DNA of 64,000 bases from JAIBJN01 sp963784175 (GCA_963784175.1 CAWAQJ010000010.1:113524-177523); one strand, 5' to 3'. Positions 10,251 through 20,560 are shown, counted from the first letter of the stretch. Notes: generated by a model not told the origin, from the sequence alone. Numbers and translations: made by a program.

Positions 10251-10997
10251 TCATCGGAGCTGGAGCTCCGTTCCGTCATGCCCGAGCTGTGCATCTGGAG
10301 CATGCCGGCGGGCGTCCGCCAGGAGCTCCTCCTCGTCCTGGACGCGCGGGTTGATGTGCACGAGCGTCAAATGCTGCGCGCCCGCCGCCCGCGCAACTAG
10401 GCCGGCTTCGGCGGCGGTCGCGTCCCCTTCGCTCGCCACGGGCAGGGCGGACGTCGACCAGGCCTCGTGCAGGAGATGCATCACGTTCCGGGCGAGATCG
10501 ATGCTGCCCGGGTCGTAGGCGGTGTCGGTCACGAGCGCGAGCTCGTCACCGAGCCGAAGGCCGGCGGTCGGCGCCCAGTGCAGCGGCTGGGCACGGGTGG
10601 TCAGGGCGAAGCCCCCGACGGTCTGAGATCCCGACGCGAGCTCGCGGATCTCGCCCAGCTCGCCGGGCTCGAAGGGTGAGATCGGTGCGCGGAGCAACGG
10701 ATCGAGCAACTGGGCGCTCGACGTGCCGTAGAGCCAGGCCCCGGGCGCCCACAGCGCCGGCTTGACCGGGAGCGCCGGCACGTACGCGAGGCCGCAGGTG
10801 TGATCCAGATGGAAATGCGTGAGGACGATGTCGAGCGTCCGTACGCCTTCGAGCCGTGCCGGCTCGGTGACAAGGCGCTGAAGCCCGGTCCCGGCGTCGA
10901 GCACGAGGGCGCGATCCCCGTCGCAGACGAGGACGCAGGCGGTCTCTCGCGCCTCCGTCGGAATCCAGCCGCCGCTGCCGAGTAGCCAGGCCCTCAG
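10251..10997 (-). CDS. MBL-fold (RNase Z-like) metal-dependent hydrolase, start codon unclear
   Basis: This is a metallo-beta-lactamase-fold hydrolase with the metal site THFHLDH followed by later conserved residues (VTDTAYDPG and LVHINPR). A GTG at 10904 would start at VLDAGTGLQ, but the same frame upstream encodes LLGSGGWIPTEARETACVLV, the usual first strand of this family. Translation therefore should begin near 10997, where only CTG is available before an in-frame TGA. Either a rare CTG start or a sequence error explains this. The substrate is unknown. It follows the sigma-factor gene region on the same strand with no close partner. Confidence 0.8.
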   Translation of the reverse strand: MRAWLLGSGGWIPTEARETACVLVCDGDRALVLDAGTGLQRLVTEPARLEGVRTLDIVLTHFHLDHTCGLAYVPALPVKPALWAPGAWLYGTSSAQLLDPLLRAPISPFEPGELGEIRELASGSQTVGGFALTTRAQPLHWAPTAGLRLGDELALVTDTAYDPGSIDLARNVMHLLHEAWSTSALPVASEGDATAAEAGLVARAAGAQHLTLVHINPRVQDEEELLADARRHAPDAQLGHDGTELQLR

Positions 10998-11144
10998 GCC
11001 GTGCAGTCTAGAAACAACCCCCCGTCAACCAGGGCGGTGAACCAACCACCGGGGGATGGATCAAGCGAGCCTCCCGGCCCGATACTCAATACAAGTCTGC
11101 CGGCCGGCCCCGTTGCGGCGGGGGCATTGGCCGGCGGAACAGCC

Positions 11145-11176
11145 GGGGCGGGGCCCCATGCGGTGGGCTCCGCCCC
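11145..11176 (-). terminator. GC-rich hairpin downstream of the sigma-factor gene
   Basis: GGGGCGGGGCCC near 11145-11156 pairs with GGGCTCCGCCCC near 11165-11176 (one wobble pair) with a short loop. It is 85 nt beyond the sigma-factor stop on the minus strand. No U-tract follows. The remainder of 10998-11260 shows no convincing gene. Confidence 0.4.
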
Positions 11177-11260
11177 GCCGCTCCTCCGAACTTGACCGAC
11201 GACGCGCGCCGGCCGACGGAGGGCGGCTGCCCTCGTTCGAGCTTGTTTCGGGACTCGGCT

Positions 11261-12307
11261 CTAGGCCGCGACCGAGGTGAGCTCGCGCAGGGCTGCGAGG
11301 CGCTGGAGCGCCTGGCCCTCGAGCTGGCGGACGCGCTCGCGCGTCAGGCCCAGCTCGGCGCCGATCGCCTCGAGCGTCCACGGATCGCCCTCGAAGCCGA
11401 AGCGCAGCTCGAGGATGCGCCGCTCGCGCTCCGGAAGCGCGTCGAGCGCCTTGCGCACGCCCTGCTTGCGCAGCGACTCCTCGGCTTCCTCGAACGGGTC
11501 GGCGGCCTCGCGGTCGGCGAAGAGATCGCCCAGCTCGCCCTCGTCGTCGGAGCCGACGCTCTGGTTGAGCGAGACGGACGCCTGCGCGGCCGAGAGCGCC
11601 TCTTCGACGTGCTGCACCGGCAGGCCGGTGGCCTCGGCGAGCTCCTGGCGCGTCGCGTCGCGGCCGAGCTCGACCTCGAGCCGGCGTGCGGCCCGGCCGA
11701 GCTTCTGCTGCCGTTCGACGACGTGGACGGGAACGCGAATCGTGCGCGCGTTGTTGGCGACTGCGCGCTGCACGGACTGGCGGATCCACCAGGTCGCGTA
11801 GGTCGAGAACTTGAAGCCCCGCCGCCAGTCGAACTTCTCGACGGCGCGGTTGAGCCCGAGCGTGCCCTCCTGGATCAGATCCAGGAACGGGACGCCGAGG
11901 CCGCGGTAGCCCTTGGCGATGGAGACGACGAGCCGGAGGTTCGACTCGATCATGCGCCGCTTCGCGAGCAGGTTGCCCTTCTCGATCTCCTTCGCGAGCG
12001 TCACCTCTTCGGCGGCGGTCAGAAGCTTGTGCCGACCGACGTCGGCGAGGAAAAGCTGCAGGCTGTCTCCGGCCCCGTGTGTGGGGTCGGGCGGCGCGAC
12101 GACGACCTCCTCGGCGGGTGCGCCGATTTCCAGCCCGATCGTCTCGAGCTCGTGCGTGACCTCTGCGACTTCCTCGTCGCCGAGGTCGAGCTCGAGGGCA
12201 AGGGCCTCGATCTCTGCAGGCTCGACGTAGCCGCGCTCTTCAGCAGCCTCGACGAGGTGGCGGCCCGCCTGGGTATCAAGAGCTTCGTTCACGGAGTTCT
12301 GGCTCAC
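11261..12307 (-). CDS. RNA polymerase sigma-70 family factor (RpoD/HrdB-like)
   Basis: This is a 348-residue primary-type sigma factor. An N-terminal region 1.1-like part (VNEALDTQAGRHLVEAAEERGYVEPAEIEAL) is followed by region 1.2 (DSLQLFLADVGRHKLLTAAEEV). Region 2 contains the core-binding and -10 recognition helices (NLRLVVSIAKGYRGLGVPFL, FKFSTYATWWIRQSVQRAV). Region 3 and then region 4.2 (LEAIGAELGLTRERVRQLE) bind the -35 element. The length is short for a housekeeping factor, so it may be the group 1 or a group 2 paralogue. The leader (12308-12485) contains a small GGGTGGA/TCCACCC hairpin and no gene. Confidence 0.93.
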   Translation of the reverse strand: MSQNSVNEALDTQAGRHLVEAAEERGYVEPAEIEALALELDLGDEEVAEVTHELETIGLEIGAPAEEVVVAPPDPTHGAGDSLQLFLADVGRHKLLTAAEEVTLAKEIEKGNLLAKRRMIESNLRLVVSIAKGYRGLGVPFLDLIQEGTLGLNRAVEKFDWRRGFKFSTYATWWIRQSVQRAVANNARTIRVPVHVVERQQKLGRAARRLEVELGRDATRQELAEATGLPVQHVEEALSAAQASVSLNQSVGSDDEGELGDLFADREAADPFEEAEESLRKQGVRKALDALPERERRILELRFGFEGDPWTLEAIGAELGLTRERVRQLEGQALQRLAALRELTSVAA

Positions 12308-12485
12308 CTGTTTCTGCTCGTCCTTTCGCTAAACGAGGGCAGGGCGGATTGCACGGCAGGGTGGATTTTCTGCGGCTCCACCCGAAACAACGTTCTCACT
12401 CTACGACGCATTCCCTCGTCGGCCTACCCACAGATGGGTGTCTTAACCGCGCGTTAATGGTGCGTTTGTGCGGCTTGTCGCCCGA

Positions 12486-14702
12486 TTAAGACGCGGCCGG
12501 AGCCGAAGTGTTGGCCGTTTCGGCGTCTTCGGCGCCGTTTTCAGCCTCGCCGCTGGGCTCGCGCGGTGCGGTCGCCCACTCCTCGTCGAACTCGACGCGC
12601 CACTTCCCTTCCTCGCCCTGCTCGAGCTTGAGCTTGGCGCTGAACGTGCGGCCCGACCGGCCGCGGAAGCCCGGCACCGCCTTTTCCGTGCGCCTCTTCT
12701 CCATCAGCTCCTTGACCACGCCCACGGGAAGGATCTTGTTCGCCTTCTTCTTCCAGATGACGAAGCCGCAGCCAGGGTCGTCCTTCGACCAGCAGGAGTA
12801 GCCCTTCCGGTTCTCGATCACGTCACGGCCGCAGACCGGGCACGGGCCGAGGTTCGCGCGCTCGATCTGCACGCCCTTGAGCTTGTCGAGCTCCTGGACG
12901 GTGTCCGTGGTGAACTTGACGATGTCGGACATGAAGGCCGGTCGCGTGTCCTCGCCCTGCTCGATCAGCGAGAGCCGGTGCTCCCAGCTCCCCGTCAGCT
13001 CGGCGGACGTGAGCGGGTGCTCGCCCAGGAGCGAGATGACCTGGACGCCCTTCTCGGTCGCGATCAGAGCGCGCCCCTCGCGCTCGATGTAGCCGACCTG
13101 GATCAGCCGCTCGATGATCGACGCGCGCGTGGCCGGCGTGCCGATGCCCGAGTCCTTCATGGCCTCGCGGAGGTCGGCATCCTGGATGTCCTTGCCCGCG
13201 GCCTCCATGGCGCCGAGCAGCGAGGCCTCGGTGAAGCGCCGCGGCGGCTGCGTCTCCTTGCGGAGCGAGTCGACCGACCGGGTCTCGACGTCCTCGCCCT
13301 GCTCGAGCTTCGGGAGGAGCTGGTCGCCGCCCGAATCATCGTCGGCCTTGTCCGACTGCGCTTCCTCGCCGTAGACGGACTTCCAGCCCGCCTCGATGAG
13401 GATGCGGCCGGACGTGCGGAAGACGTGCTCGGCGACGGTGGTCTCGATCCGCGTGCGCTCGAAGACCGCGTCGGGGTGGAAGATGGCCAGGAAGCGCTTG
13501 GCGACGAGGTCGTAGATGCGGCTCTCGTCGGGGCCCATCTTCGAGAGGTCGTGCTCGGACCGGGTCGGAATGATCGCGTGATGGTCCTCGACGCGCTTGT
13601 CGTTGACGACGCGGCCGAGCGGAAGCTTGTCCATTCGCGTGACGAAGGCGGCGCCCTTCGCGTAGCGCTCGTTGCGGCCGACGTGCGCCGCGGTCGGCTT
13701 GATCTCGCCGATCATGTCGCTCGTCAGGAAGCGCGAGTTCGTCCGCGGGTACGTGATCGCCTTGTGCTCCTCGTAGAGCTTCTGGGCGGCAGCCAGCGTC
13801 CGCCGGGCGGAGAAGCCGAACAGCGTGTTCCCGTGGCGCTGGAGCGACGTGAGGTCGTAGAGGAGCTGCGGGGACTCCTTCTCCTCCTTCTTCTCCAGCT
13901 TGGTGATCGTCCCGGGCTGCCCGGTGGTGTCCTCGACGATCGCGGCCGCCTCGTCCTCCTTGATCCGCTTGCCCCCGAGGTAGCGGCCGCTGTAGAGCCG
14001 CTCGCCGGTGGCGGCGAAGCGCGCCTCGACGAGCCAGTACGGCTCCGGGACGAACGCCCGGATCTCGATCTCCCGGCGGACGACGAGCGCCAGCGTCGGC
14101 GTCTGCACGCGGCCCAGCGAGACTGCGCCGTCGAAGGCCGCCCGCAGCCGGATCGACGCGGCGCGGGTCGCGTTCATGCCCACGAGCCAGTCGGCCTCCG
14201 AGCGCGAGCGCGCGGCCTCCTCCAGGAGGCGCATCTCCTCGCCCTCGCGAAGGTGCGCGAAGGCCTCCTCGATCGCCTTCTTCGTCATCGAGCTGAGCCA
14301 GAGGCGCTTGACCGGCTTCTGCACGCCGGAGGTCTCGAGCAGGTACGCGAAGATGAGCTCGCCCTCCCGCCCGGCGTCGCAGGCGTTGACGATCAGGTCG
14401 ACGTCCTTGCCCTTCATGAGCTTGTGAACGGCCGAAAGCTGCTTCTTCGCGCGGTCGTCGTTGGGCAGGAGCTTGAACTTCTCCGGGACGATCGGCAGGT
14501 CGGCAAAGCGCCACTTCTTGAGCTTGTCGTCGTACTCCTCCGGAGCGGCGAGGCCGACGAGATGGCCGATCGCCCACGTGATCACGTAGCCGTCGCCGTC
14601 GATGTGCGTCTTGTCCTTGCTCTGCTTGAAGGTGCCCGGCAGCGCGCCCGCGAGGTCGCGGCCGACGGAGGGCTTCTCAGCGATTACAAGCGTCTTGGAC
14701 AC
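12486..14702 (-). CDS. topB: DNA topoisomerase III-like type IA topoisomerase
   Basis: This 738-residue enzyme cuts and passes single DNA strands. The N-terminal TOPRIM domain starts MSKTLVIAEKPSVGRDLAGA and includes ACDAGREGELI (about 107-117). The catalytic tyrosine is in AITYPRTNSRFLTSDM (Y318). Further core motifs are SLGRVQTPTLALVV and SGIGTPATRASIIERL. A single four-cysteine zinc ribbon (CPVCGRDVIENRKGYSCW ... GCGF) lies near 645-670, and the C-terminus is acidic and low in complexity. The domain set and the first 20 residues fit TopB better than TopA. The first codon is at 14702. The exonuclease gene starts divergently 35 bases away. Confidence 0.9.
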   Translation of the reverse strand: MSKTLVIAEKPSVGRDLAGALPGTFKQSKDKTHIDGDGYVITWAIGHLVGLAAPEEYDDKLKKWRFADLPIVPEKFKLLPNDDRAKKQLSAVHKLMKGKDVDLIVNACDAGREGELIFAYLLETSGVQKPVKRLWLSSMTKKAIEEAFAHLREGEEMRLLEEAARSRSEADWLVGMNATRAASIRLRAAFDGAVSLGRVQTPTLALVVRREIEIRAFVPEPYWLVEARFAATGERLYSGRYLGGKRIKEDEAAAIVEDTTGQPGTITKLEKKEEKESPQLLYDLTSLQRHGNTLFGFSARRTLAAAQKLYEEHKAITYPRTNSRFLTSDMIGEIKPTAAHVGRNERYAKGAAFVTRMDKLPLGRVVNDKRVEDHHAIIPTRSEHDLSKMGPDESRIYDLVAKRFLAIFHPDAVFERTRIETTVAEHVFRTSGRILIEAGWKSVYGEEAQSDKADDDSGGDQLLPKLEQGEDVETRSVDSLRKETQPPRRFTEASLLGAMEAAGKDIQDADLREAMKDSGIGTPATRASIIERLIQVGYIEREGRALIATEKGVQVISLLGEHPLTSAELTGSWEHRLSLIEQGEDTRPAFMSDIVKFTTDTVQELDKLKGVQIERANLGPCPVCGRDVIENRKGYSCWSKDDPGCGFVIWKKKANKILPVGVVKELMEKRRTEKAVPGFRGRSGRTFSAKLKLEQGEEGKWRVEFDEEWATAPREPSGEAENGAEDAETANTSAPAAS

Positions 14703-14736
14703 TCAGATCACGTTAGCAACGCGCGAAACGGCAAGA

Positions 14737-15582
14737 ATGGGCGTGGACTTGAGACCTCTCCTGGCCATCGACGGCGACAACCTCGCCCATCGAGCCTTCC
14801 ACGCGCTGCCCTCGTCGATCAAGGACGGCGCAGGCAACCAGGCGAACATGATCGTCGGCTTCGCCAACATGCTGCTCAGGGCGTGGGAGGACGAGGAACC
14901 GCGCACGGTCTTCGTGGGATTCGACTCCATAGGGGTTCCCACCTACCGGACCGCTCTCCTTCCCGAATATCAGTCCGGCCGCGATTTTCCGCCGGTCCTC
15001 ACCTCGCAGCTCGACAAGCTGCCCGAGCTGGTCGGGGCGCTCGGCCTCCAGTGGGCGAAGGAAGACGGGTACGAGGCCGACGACTTCCTGGGCGCCGTGG
15101 TGAGGGACGAGGAGTCCCGCGGCGGGAAGACGCTCGTCTTCACCAACGACCGGGACCTCTTCCAGCTCGCCAGCAAGAACACGACGATCCTGCGTCCCAA
15201 GCCGGGTCAGCGCGAGCTGGTGCGCGTCGGTCCCAAGGAGGTGAAGGAGATCTACGGCGTCGCGCCCGAGCTCGTGCCCGACTTCGTCGCCCTGCGCGGC
15301 GACCCGTCCGACCGCATCCCGGGCGCGAAAGGGATCGGCCCCGGCCGTGCCGCGAGCCTGCTCGCCAAGTACGGCTCGCTGGAGGCCTGCCTCGAAGGCG
15401 GCGGCTTCCCCGACCAGGCCGACGCCCTGCGGGACTATCTGAAGATCACGACGCTCCAGCCGGACGCCAAGATCCCGGATCTTCCGGACACGGACCCTGA
15501 CTGGGCCGGGGGATCGGCTCTGGCCGAGTCGTGGGGCCTGGCCGGCGTGGCGAAGCGCATGGCCGAGCGGGCTGCGGGATGA
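14737..15582 (+). CDS. 5'-3' exonuclease (FEN/PolI N-terminal domain-like)
   Basis: This is a 281-residue stand-alone flap-endonuclease-type nuclease like the N-terminal domain of DNA polymerase I. It shows LLAIDGDNLAHRAFHALP at the N-terminus, then VFVGFDS, DGYEADDFLGAVV and TNDRDLFQLAS. The helix-hairpin-helix-like segment is ALRGDPSDRIPGAKGIGPGRAASLLAKYGS. The clustered acidic residues bind the catalytic metals. The ATG at 14737 is chosen. It is the first gene of a six-gene run on this strand and overlaps the next gene by ATGA. Confidence 0.9.
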   Translation: MGVDLRPLLAIDGDNLAHRAFHALPSSIKDGAGNQANMIVGFANMLLRAWEDEEPRTVFVGFDSIGVPTYRTALLPEYQSGRDFPPVLTSQLDKLPELVGALGLQWAKEDGYEADDFLGAVVRDEESRGGKTLVFTNDRDLFQLASKNTTILRPKPGQRELVRVGPKEVKEIYGVAPELVPDFVALRGDPSDRIPGAKGIGPGRAASLLAKYGSLEACLEGGGFPDQADALRDYLKITTLQPDAKIPDLPDTDPDWAGGSALAESWGLAGVAKRMAERAAG

Positions 15583-16649
15583 GCGACGCCCGTCCGATCA
15601 ACTGCGCCGACTACGAGCGGCTCGCCGAGGAGCGGGCCGAGCCCGGCTACTGGGGCTACCTCGTCGGCGGGGCCGGGGACGAGGTCACGCTGCGGGAGAA
15701 CCGCGAGGCGTACGGCCGCGTGCTCCTGCGGCCGCGGATGCTCGTGGACGTCAGCGCGGTCAGCACCGCGACGACCGTTCTCGGGGCCGAGATCGCGCTG
15801 CCCCTGATGGTGGCCCCGACCTCGCTCCAGCGCGTCGCGCACCCCGACGGCGAGCCGGCGCTCGCCCGCGCGGCCGCCTCCGTCGGGACGATCTACACGC
15901 TCTCGAGCCTCGGAAGCGTGCGCCCGGGGGAGCTTGCCGAGGCCGCGCCGGAGGCGCCGCGCTGGTTCCAGCTCTACTGGTCACGCGACCGCGACTTCAC
16001 GCGAGACCTCGTCGCCGAGGCAGCCGACAACGGCTTCGGTGCGATCGTGCTCACCGTCGACCTCCCGACCGCAGGCCCGCGCGAGCGCGACCTGAGGAGC
16101 GGCTTCAGCCTCCCGGAGGGCCTCCCGATGCCGAACCTCCCGCGGACGCTCGTGGGGAGCGACTACTTCCACGACACCCTCGGCGAGATCGTGGACACGA
16201 GTCTCACCTGGCGCGACCTCGAGTGGCTGCGCTCGGAATGTGACCTTCCCCTCGTCCTCAAGGGGATCCTCACGGCCGAGGACGCCTCGCTTGCCTGCGA
16301 GCACGGCGCCGCCGGCCTCGTGGTCTCGAACCACGGCGGGCGGCAGCTCGACGGCGTGCCGGCGACGCTGGACGTCCTGCCGGAGGTCGCAGAGGCAGTC
16401 GCCGGCCGCGCCGAGGTCTACCTCGACGGTGGCATCCGGCGAGGCACCGACGTCGCCAAGGCGCTCGCGCTCGGCGCACGCGCCGTCTTCATCGGCCGGC
16501 CCGCGCTCTGGGGGCTCGCGGCGGCCGGAGAGGAAGGCGCCCGCCACGTGCTCGAGATCCTCCGCGACGAGATCCGCCTCGCGCTGATCCTGCTCGGGTG
16601 CCCGAGGCCCGAGGACGTCGGGCCGACGCACGTTCGCGCGCGGGCGTGA
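15579..16649 (+). CDS. FMN-dependent alpha-hydroxy-acid oxidizing protein
   Basis: This is a 356-residue TIM-barrel flavoenzyme of the lactate/glycolate oxidase family. It shows NREAYGRVLLRPRMLVDVS and LMVAPTSLQRVAHPDGEPAL. The FMN/substrate site is VLKGILTAEDA, the catalytic-base motif is VSNHGGRQLDG, and the phosphate-binding end is LDGGIRRGTDVAKALALGA..IGRP. It oxidises a 2-hydroxy acid to a 2-oxo acid; the chain length is not predictable. The start ATG overlaps the preceding stop (ATGA). Neighbours suggest redox housekeeping rather than a specific pathway. Confidence 0.92.
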   Translation: MSDARPINCADYERLAEERAEPGYWGYLVGGAGDEVTLRENREAYGRVLLRPRMLVDVSAVSTATTVLGAEIALPLMVAPTSLQRVAHPDGEPALARAAASVGTIYTLSSLGSVRPGELAEAAPEAPRWFQLYWSRDRDFTRDLVAEAADNGFGAIVLTVDLPTAGPRERDLRSGFSLPEGLPMPNLPRTLVGSDYFHDTLGEIVDTSLTWRDLEWLRSECDLPLVLKGILTAEDASLACEHGAAGLVVSNHGGRQLDGVPATLDVLPEVAEAVAGRAEVYLDGGIRRGTDVAKALALGARAVFIGRPALWGLAAAGEEGARHVLEILRDEIRLALILLGCPRPEDVGPTHVRARA

Positions 16650-16666
16650 GCGGGGAGACTTCGGGC

Positions 16667-17397
16667 GTGGAGCGCGTCGCACTCGTCACGGGCGCCTCGA
16701 CGGGCATCGGCCTCGCAGTCGCGCGGCGCCTCCGGCGCGACGGCTATGCGCTCGGCTTCCACACGGAGGAGCCCGACGACGCCGCGCGAGCGCGGTTCGA
16801 GGAGGTCGCCGGCAGCGACGGAGTCTGGGTCGCGGCCGACCTCTCGGATCCGGACGCCGCGCCCCGGCTCGTCGATGAAGTCGTCGGGGGCCTTGGGCGC
16901 CTGGACGTGCTCGTCAACAACGCGGGCATCTCGCCCGCGAAGCCCGCGCTCGAGCTGACCGCCAAGGACTTCGACAACATCTTCGCCGTCGATGTCAGAG
17001 CTGCGTTCCTGCTCTCCGTGGCGGCGGCGGAGCCGATGCGCCGGCAGGGCAAGGGGGCGATCGTGAACATCACGAGCGTCCACGAGCTCGTTCCGCGGCC
17101 GGGACTCGCGCTCTACTCGGCGGCCAAGGCAGCACTGGGGATGCTGACGCGCTCGCTCGCGGTCGAGCTCGCGCCCGAGATCCGGGTCAACGCCGTCGCC
17201 CCGGGCGCCATCGCCACGGAGCGCAACGTCGAGGCGGAAAGCCTGAGCAACGAGATCCCCCTGGGCCGGCCCGGCACACCCGAGGAGGTCGCCGCGGCCG
17301 TCTCCTTCCTCGTCGGCGAGGACGCTGCGTACGTCAGCGGGACGAGCTTCGTCGTCGACGGGGCGCTGATCCAGCAGGTCGTCTCGCGGCCGGCGGG

Positions 17398-17401
<4 letters not shown>
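16667..17401 (+). CDS. SDR-family oxidoreductase
   Basis: This is a short-chain dehydrogenase of about 244 residues. The Rossmann motif is TGASTGIG, the structural motif NNAG, and the active site S..YSAAK (NITSVHELVPRPGLALYSAAK). The C-terminus has PGAIATERNVE and GTSFVVDGA. I favour GTG at 16667, which has GGGGAG nine bases upstream and places the TGxxxGIG motif at the usual distance from the start. GTG at 16646, overlapping the upstream stop, is an equally possible coupled start. The substrate is unknown. Confidence 0.9.
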
Positions 17402-18252
<851 letters not shown>

Positions 18253-18816
18253 ATGGACGTCACCACCGACACCTTTGAAACCGACGTCATCGAGCAATCG
18301 AAGACCCTGCCGGTCGTCGTCGACTTCTGGGCCGACTGGTGCGGCCCGTGCAAGACGCTGACGCCTGTGCTCGAGAAGGCGATCGGCGACCGGAACGGCG
18401 AGATCGTGCTCGCGAAAGTCGACACCGACGCGAACCCCGACCTGGCGATGCGCTACGACGTGAGAGGCATCCCGAACGTCAAGGCGTTCCGCGACGGCAC
18501 GATCGTGGACGAGTTCGTCGGCGCGCTCTCGCCGCCGGCCATCGACGACTTTCTCGACAAGCTCACCGGCCCCCGGCCTTCCGCGCGCCTGCTCGAGGAG
18601 CTCACCGCCTCGGGCGAGTTCCCGGAGATCCTCGGTCCGCTCGCGGAGGGCGACCATGAACGCGTTCTCGAGACCCTGCTCGGCCGCCTCGACGGCGCGG
18701 ACCCCGAGCAGCGCGAGCGAATCCGGGAGATCATGGTCACACTCTTCGGCGAGCTCGGCCCGGAGCACCCACTCACGACCCGCTACCGACGGCGCCTGGC
18801 GACCGCCCTCTACTGA
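18253..18816 (+). CDS. Thioredoxin with C-terminal helical (TPR-like) extension
   Basis: This 187-residue protein begins with a complete thioredoxin fold (VVVDFWADWCGPCKTLTPVL; redox cysteines 30 and 33; cis-proline segment GIPNVKAF). A helical extension of about 80 residues (LEELTASGEF ... RYRRRLATALY) resembles the TPR-like tail of CnoX/YbbN-type co-chaperone thioredoxins. It is cytoplasmic, having no signal peptide. The ATG abuts the upstream stop, so it belongs to the same transcription unit. It probably acts as a disulfide reductase or holdase. Confidence 0.9.
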   Translation: MDVTTDTFETDVIEQSKTLPVVVDFWADWCGPCKTLTPVLEKAIGDRNGEIVLAKVDTDANPDLAMRYDVRGIPNVKAFRDGTIVDEFVGALSPPAIDDFLDKLTGPRPSARLLEELTASGEFPEILGPLAEGDHERVLETLLGRLDGADPEQRERIREIMVTLFGELGPEHPLTTRYRRRLATALY

Positions 18817-18827
18817 TGGAGGCCACC

Positions 18828-19736
18828 ATGACCACGCGGGCACCGCGAGAGGGAGAGGCACACGCAATCACCGACCTCGTGATCGCGTGTGACATCGACG
18901 AGTTCGGCGCTCCCGACTTCGAGCTCGACGACCTCCTCACCGACTGGCACATGCCGGGCTTCGACCTGGAGAAAGACGCGGTCGTGGTCGCCGAGGGCGA
19001 CGCGATCGTCGCCTACGCGGCGTTCATCCGGAACGACTACGTGGACGTCTACGTGCATCCCGGACACCGCGACAAGGGCATCGGCGAGGCGCTCCTCGAG
19101 TGGTCTGAGCAGCGCGCACTCGAGCGCGCGGCGCCTGGCAAGGAGTTCCGGCTCGGCCAGGTCATCACCTCGATCGACGAGCGCGGCGCCAACCTGCTCG
19201 GCACGCGCGGCTACGAGCCGGTGCGCAAGTACTGGCGCATGACGATGCCGCTCAGCGACTCACCGACGCCTCCCGCCTGGCCGGAAGGCGTCAGGGTGCG
19301 CACCTTCGACCAGGAGCGCGACTCCCGGGCCGTCTACAGGCTCGTCCAGGACGCGTTCGCCGACAACGACCGCCACACGGCCGAGTCGTTCGAGGAGTGG
19401 CAGGCGTTCATGATCGACCGCGAAGCGTTCGAGCCAGGGCTCTGGTTCATCGCGGAGGCCGACGGCGAGATCGTCGGCTGCGTGCTCTGCCCGAACTACG
19501 AGGAGGAAGGCTGGGTCCGGCAGCTCGCGGTCGCGCGGGAGTGGCGGCGGCGAGGCCTCGGCACGGCCCTCTTCCGCCAGGCGATGACCGAGTTCCGCCG
19601 TCGCGGCCGCAAGGAGATCGGCCTCGTCGTCGACTCGTGGAACCGCACGGGCGCGAAGGAGCTCTACGAGCGCGCCGGCATGAGCGTCGCGCGCGAGCAC
19701 ACGCGCTTCGAGAAGATCCTGCGGGCGCCCGCCTAG
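18828..19736 (+). CDS. Tandem GNAT acetyltransferase (MshD-like architecture)
   Basis: This 302-residue protein has two GNAT folds. The N-terminal domain has its acetyl-CoA loop at HRDKGIGEALL; the C-terminal one has WRRRGLGTALFRQA and the usual ending NRTGAKELYERAGM. This arrangement matches mycothiol synthase and related tandem GNATs, but the substrate cannot be assigned. I chose ATG at 18828 because GGAGG ends five bases upstream; the earlier ATG at 18816 overlaps the preceding stop. It ends convergently with pheA, overlapping it by four bases. Confidence 0.88.
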   Translation: MTTRAPREGEAHAITDLVIACDIDEFGAPDFELDDLLTDWHMPGFDLEKDAVVVAEGDAIVAYAAFIRNDYVDVYVHPGHRDKGIGEALLEWSEQRALERAAPGKEFRLGQVITSIDERGANLLGTRGYEPVRKYWRMTMPLSDSPTPPAWPEGVRVRTFDQERDSRAVYRLVQDAFADNDRHTAESFEEWQAFMIDREAFEPGLWFIAEADGEIVGCVLCPNYEEEGWVRQLAVAREWRRRGLGTALFRQAMTEFRRRGRKEIGLVVDSWNRTGAKELYERAGMSVAREHTRFEKILRAPA

Positions 19737-20560
19737 GCGAACGCCGGATACGAGCCGAACACGCGCAGCTCGCGCGTGAGGCCGCTGACCTCGGCCAGGG
19801 TCTCGTTCGCGAGCGGATCGAGGGGGTGGCCGGCGAGCACGGCGTCGAAGCGGTAGCGCCACGGCGTGCGGGGGATCGGGCGAGAGACGAGCTGGACGAG
19901 GTCGAGCTTGTGGCGGCCGAAGGGCTCGATCGCACGGTGAAGCGCGCCGGGCTCGTGGTCGGTGACGAACGAGAACGCCGTGCGCCACGCCTCGCTCCCA
20001 CGGTCGAGCCGCGTGTACGGCGCCACGGCGACGAAGCGCGTGTACGCCTCAGGGTGGTCGCCCACGTCGGAGGCGATCACGCTGAGCCCGTACATGGCTG
20101 CGGCACGGTCGCTCGCGATCGCCGCCTCGGAGGGATCGCCCTTCTCGGAGACCTCGTGCGCGGCGTCGCCGGTCGTGGCGGCTGCGATCGCGGTCGCCCA
20201 CGGCATCTCGGCGAGCAGGTGACGGCACTGGTCGAGCGCGACCGGATGCGAGCGGACGATCTTGATCTCCTCCAGCGGGACCACACCGAGCCCGACGAGC
20301 GAGTGGCGGATCGGGAGGATCGTCTCGCCGGTGATCGACAGCGACGACTCGTAGAGCAGGTCGTGCGTCTCGTTCACGGGGCCCGACAGCGAGCTCTCGA
20401 TGGGCAGGACGCCGAACGAGACGTCGCCCTCGGCCGCGGCGTCCACCACGGCGATGAAGCTCGGGAGCGAGACGAGCTCGGCCCGTTCGGGGAAGAGCCG
20501 GTCGCACGCGGCCGCGCTGTGCGCGCCTTCGCGGCCCGGGTAGGCCACCGTCGTCTTCAT
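19733..20560 (-). CDS. pheA: Prephenate dehydratase
   Basis: This is a 275-residue stand-alone prephenate dehydratase that forms phenylpyruvate in phenylalanine synthesis. The catalytic domain shows VAYPGREGAHS, GVLPIESSLSGPV (usual ENS region), AAIASDRAAAMYGL and YTRFVAVA. The C-terminal ACT domain (TAFSFVTDHEPGALHRAIEPF) normally binds phenylalanine for feedback inhibition, with YRFDAVLAGH near the end. It is the last gene of the hopanoid/ispH transcription unit, nine bases after ispH. No functional link to hopanoids is evident. Confidence 0.9.
   Translation of the reverse strand: MKTTVAYPGREGAHSAAACDRLFPERAELVSLPSFIAVVDAAAEGDVSFGVLPIESSLSGPVNETHDLLYESSLSITGETILPIRHSLVGLGVVPLEEIKIVRSHPVALDQCRHLLAEMPWATAIAAATTGDAAHEVSEKGDPSEAAIASDRAAAMYGLSVIASDVGDHPEAYTRFVAVAPYTRLDRGSEAWRTAFSFVTDHEPGALHRAIEPFGRHKLDLVQLVSRPIPRTPWRYRFDAVLAGHPLDPLANETLAEVSGLTRELRVFGSYPAFA

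Noticed and set aside
12468..15500. A 1010-codon open frame on the plus strand across topoisomerase III and the exonuclease.
   Set aside because: It is antisense to topB and out of frame with the exonuclease; composition is Arg/Glu/Leu-rich filler typical of GC-rich shadow frames.
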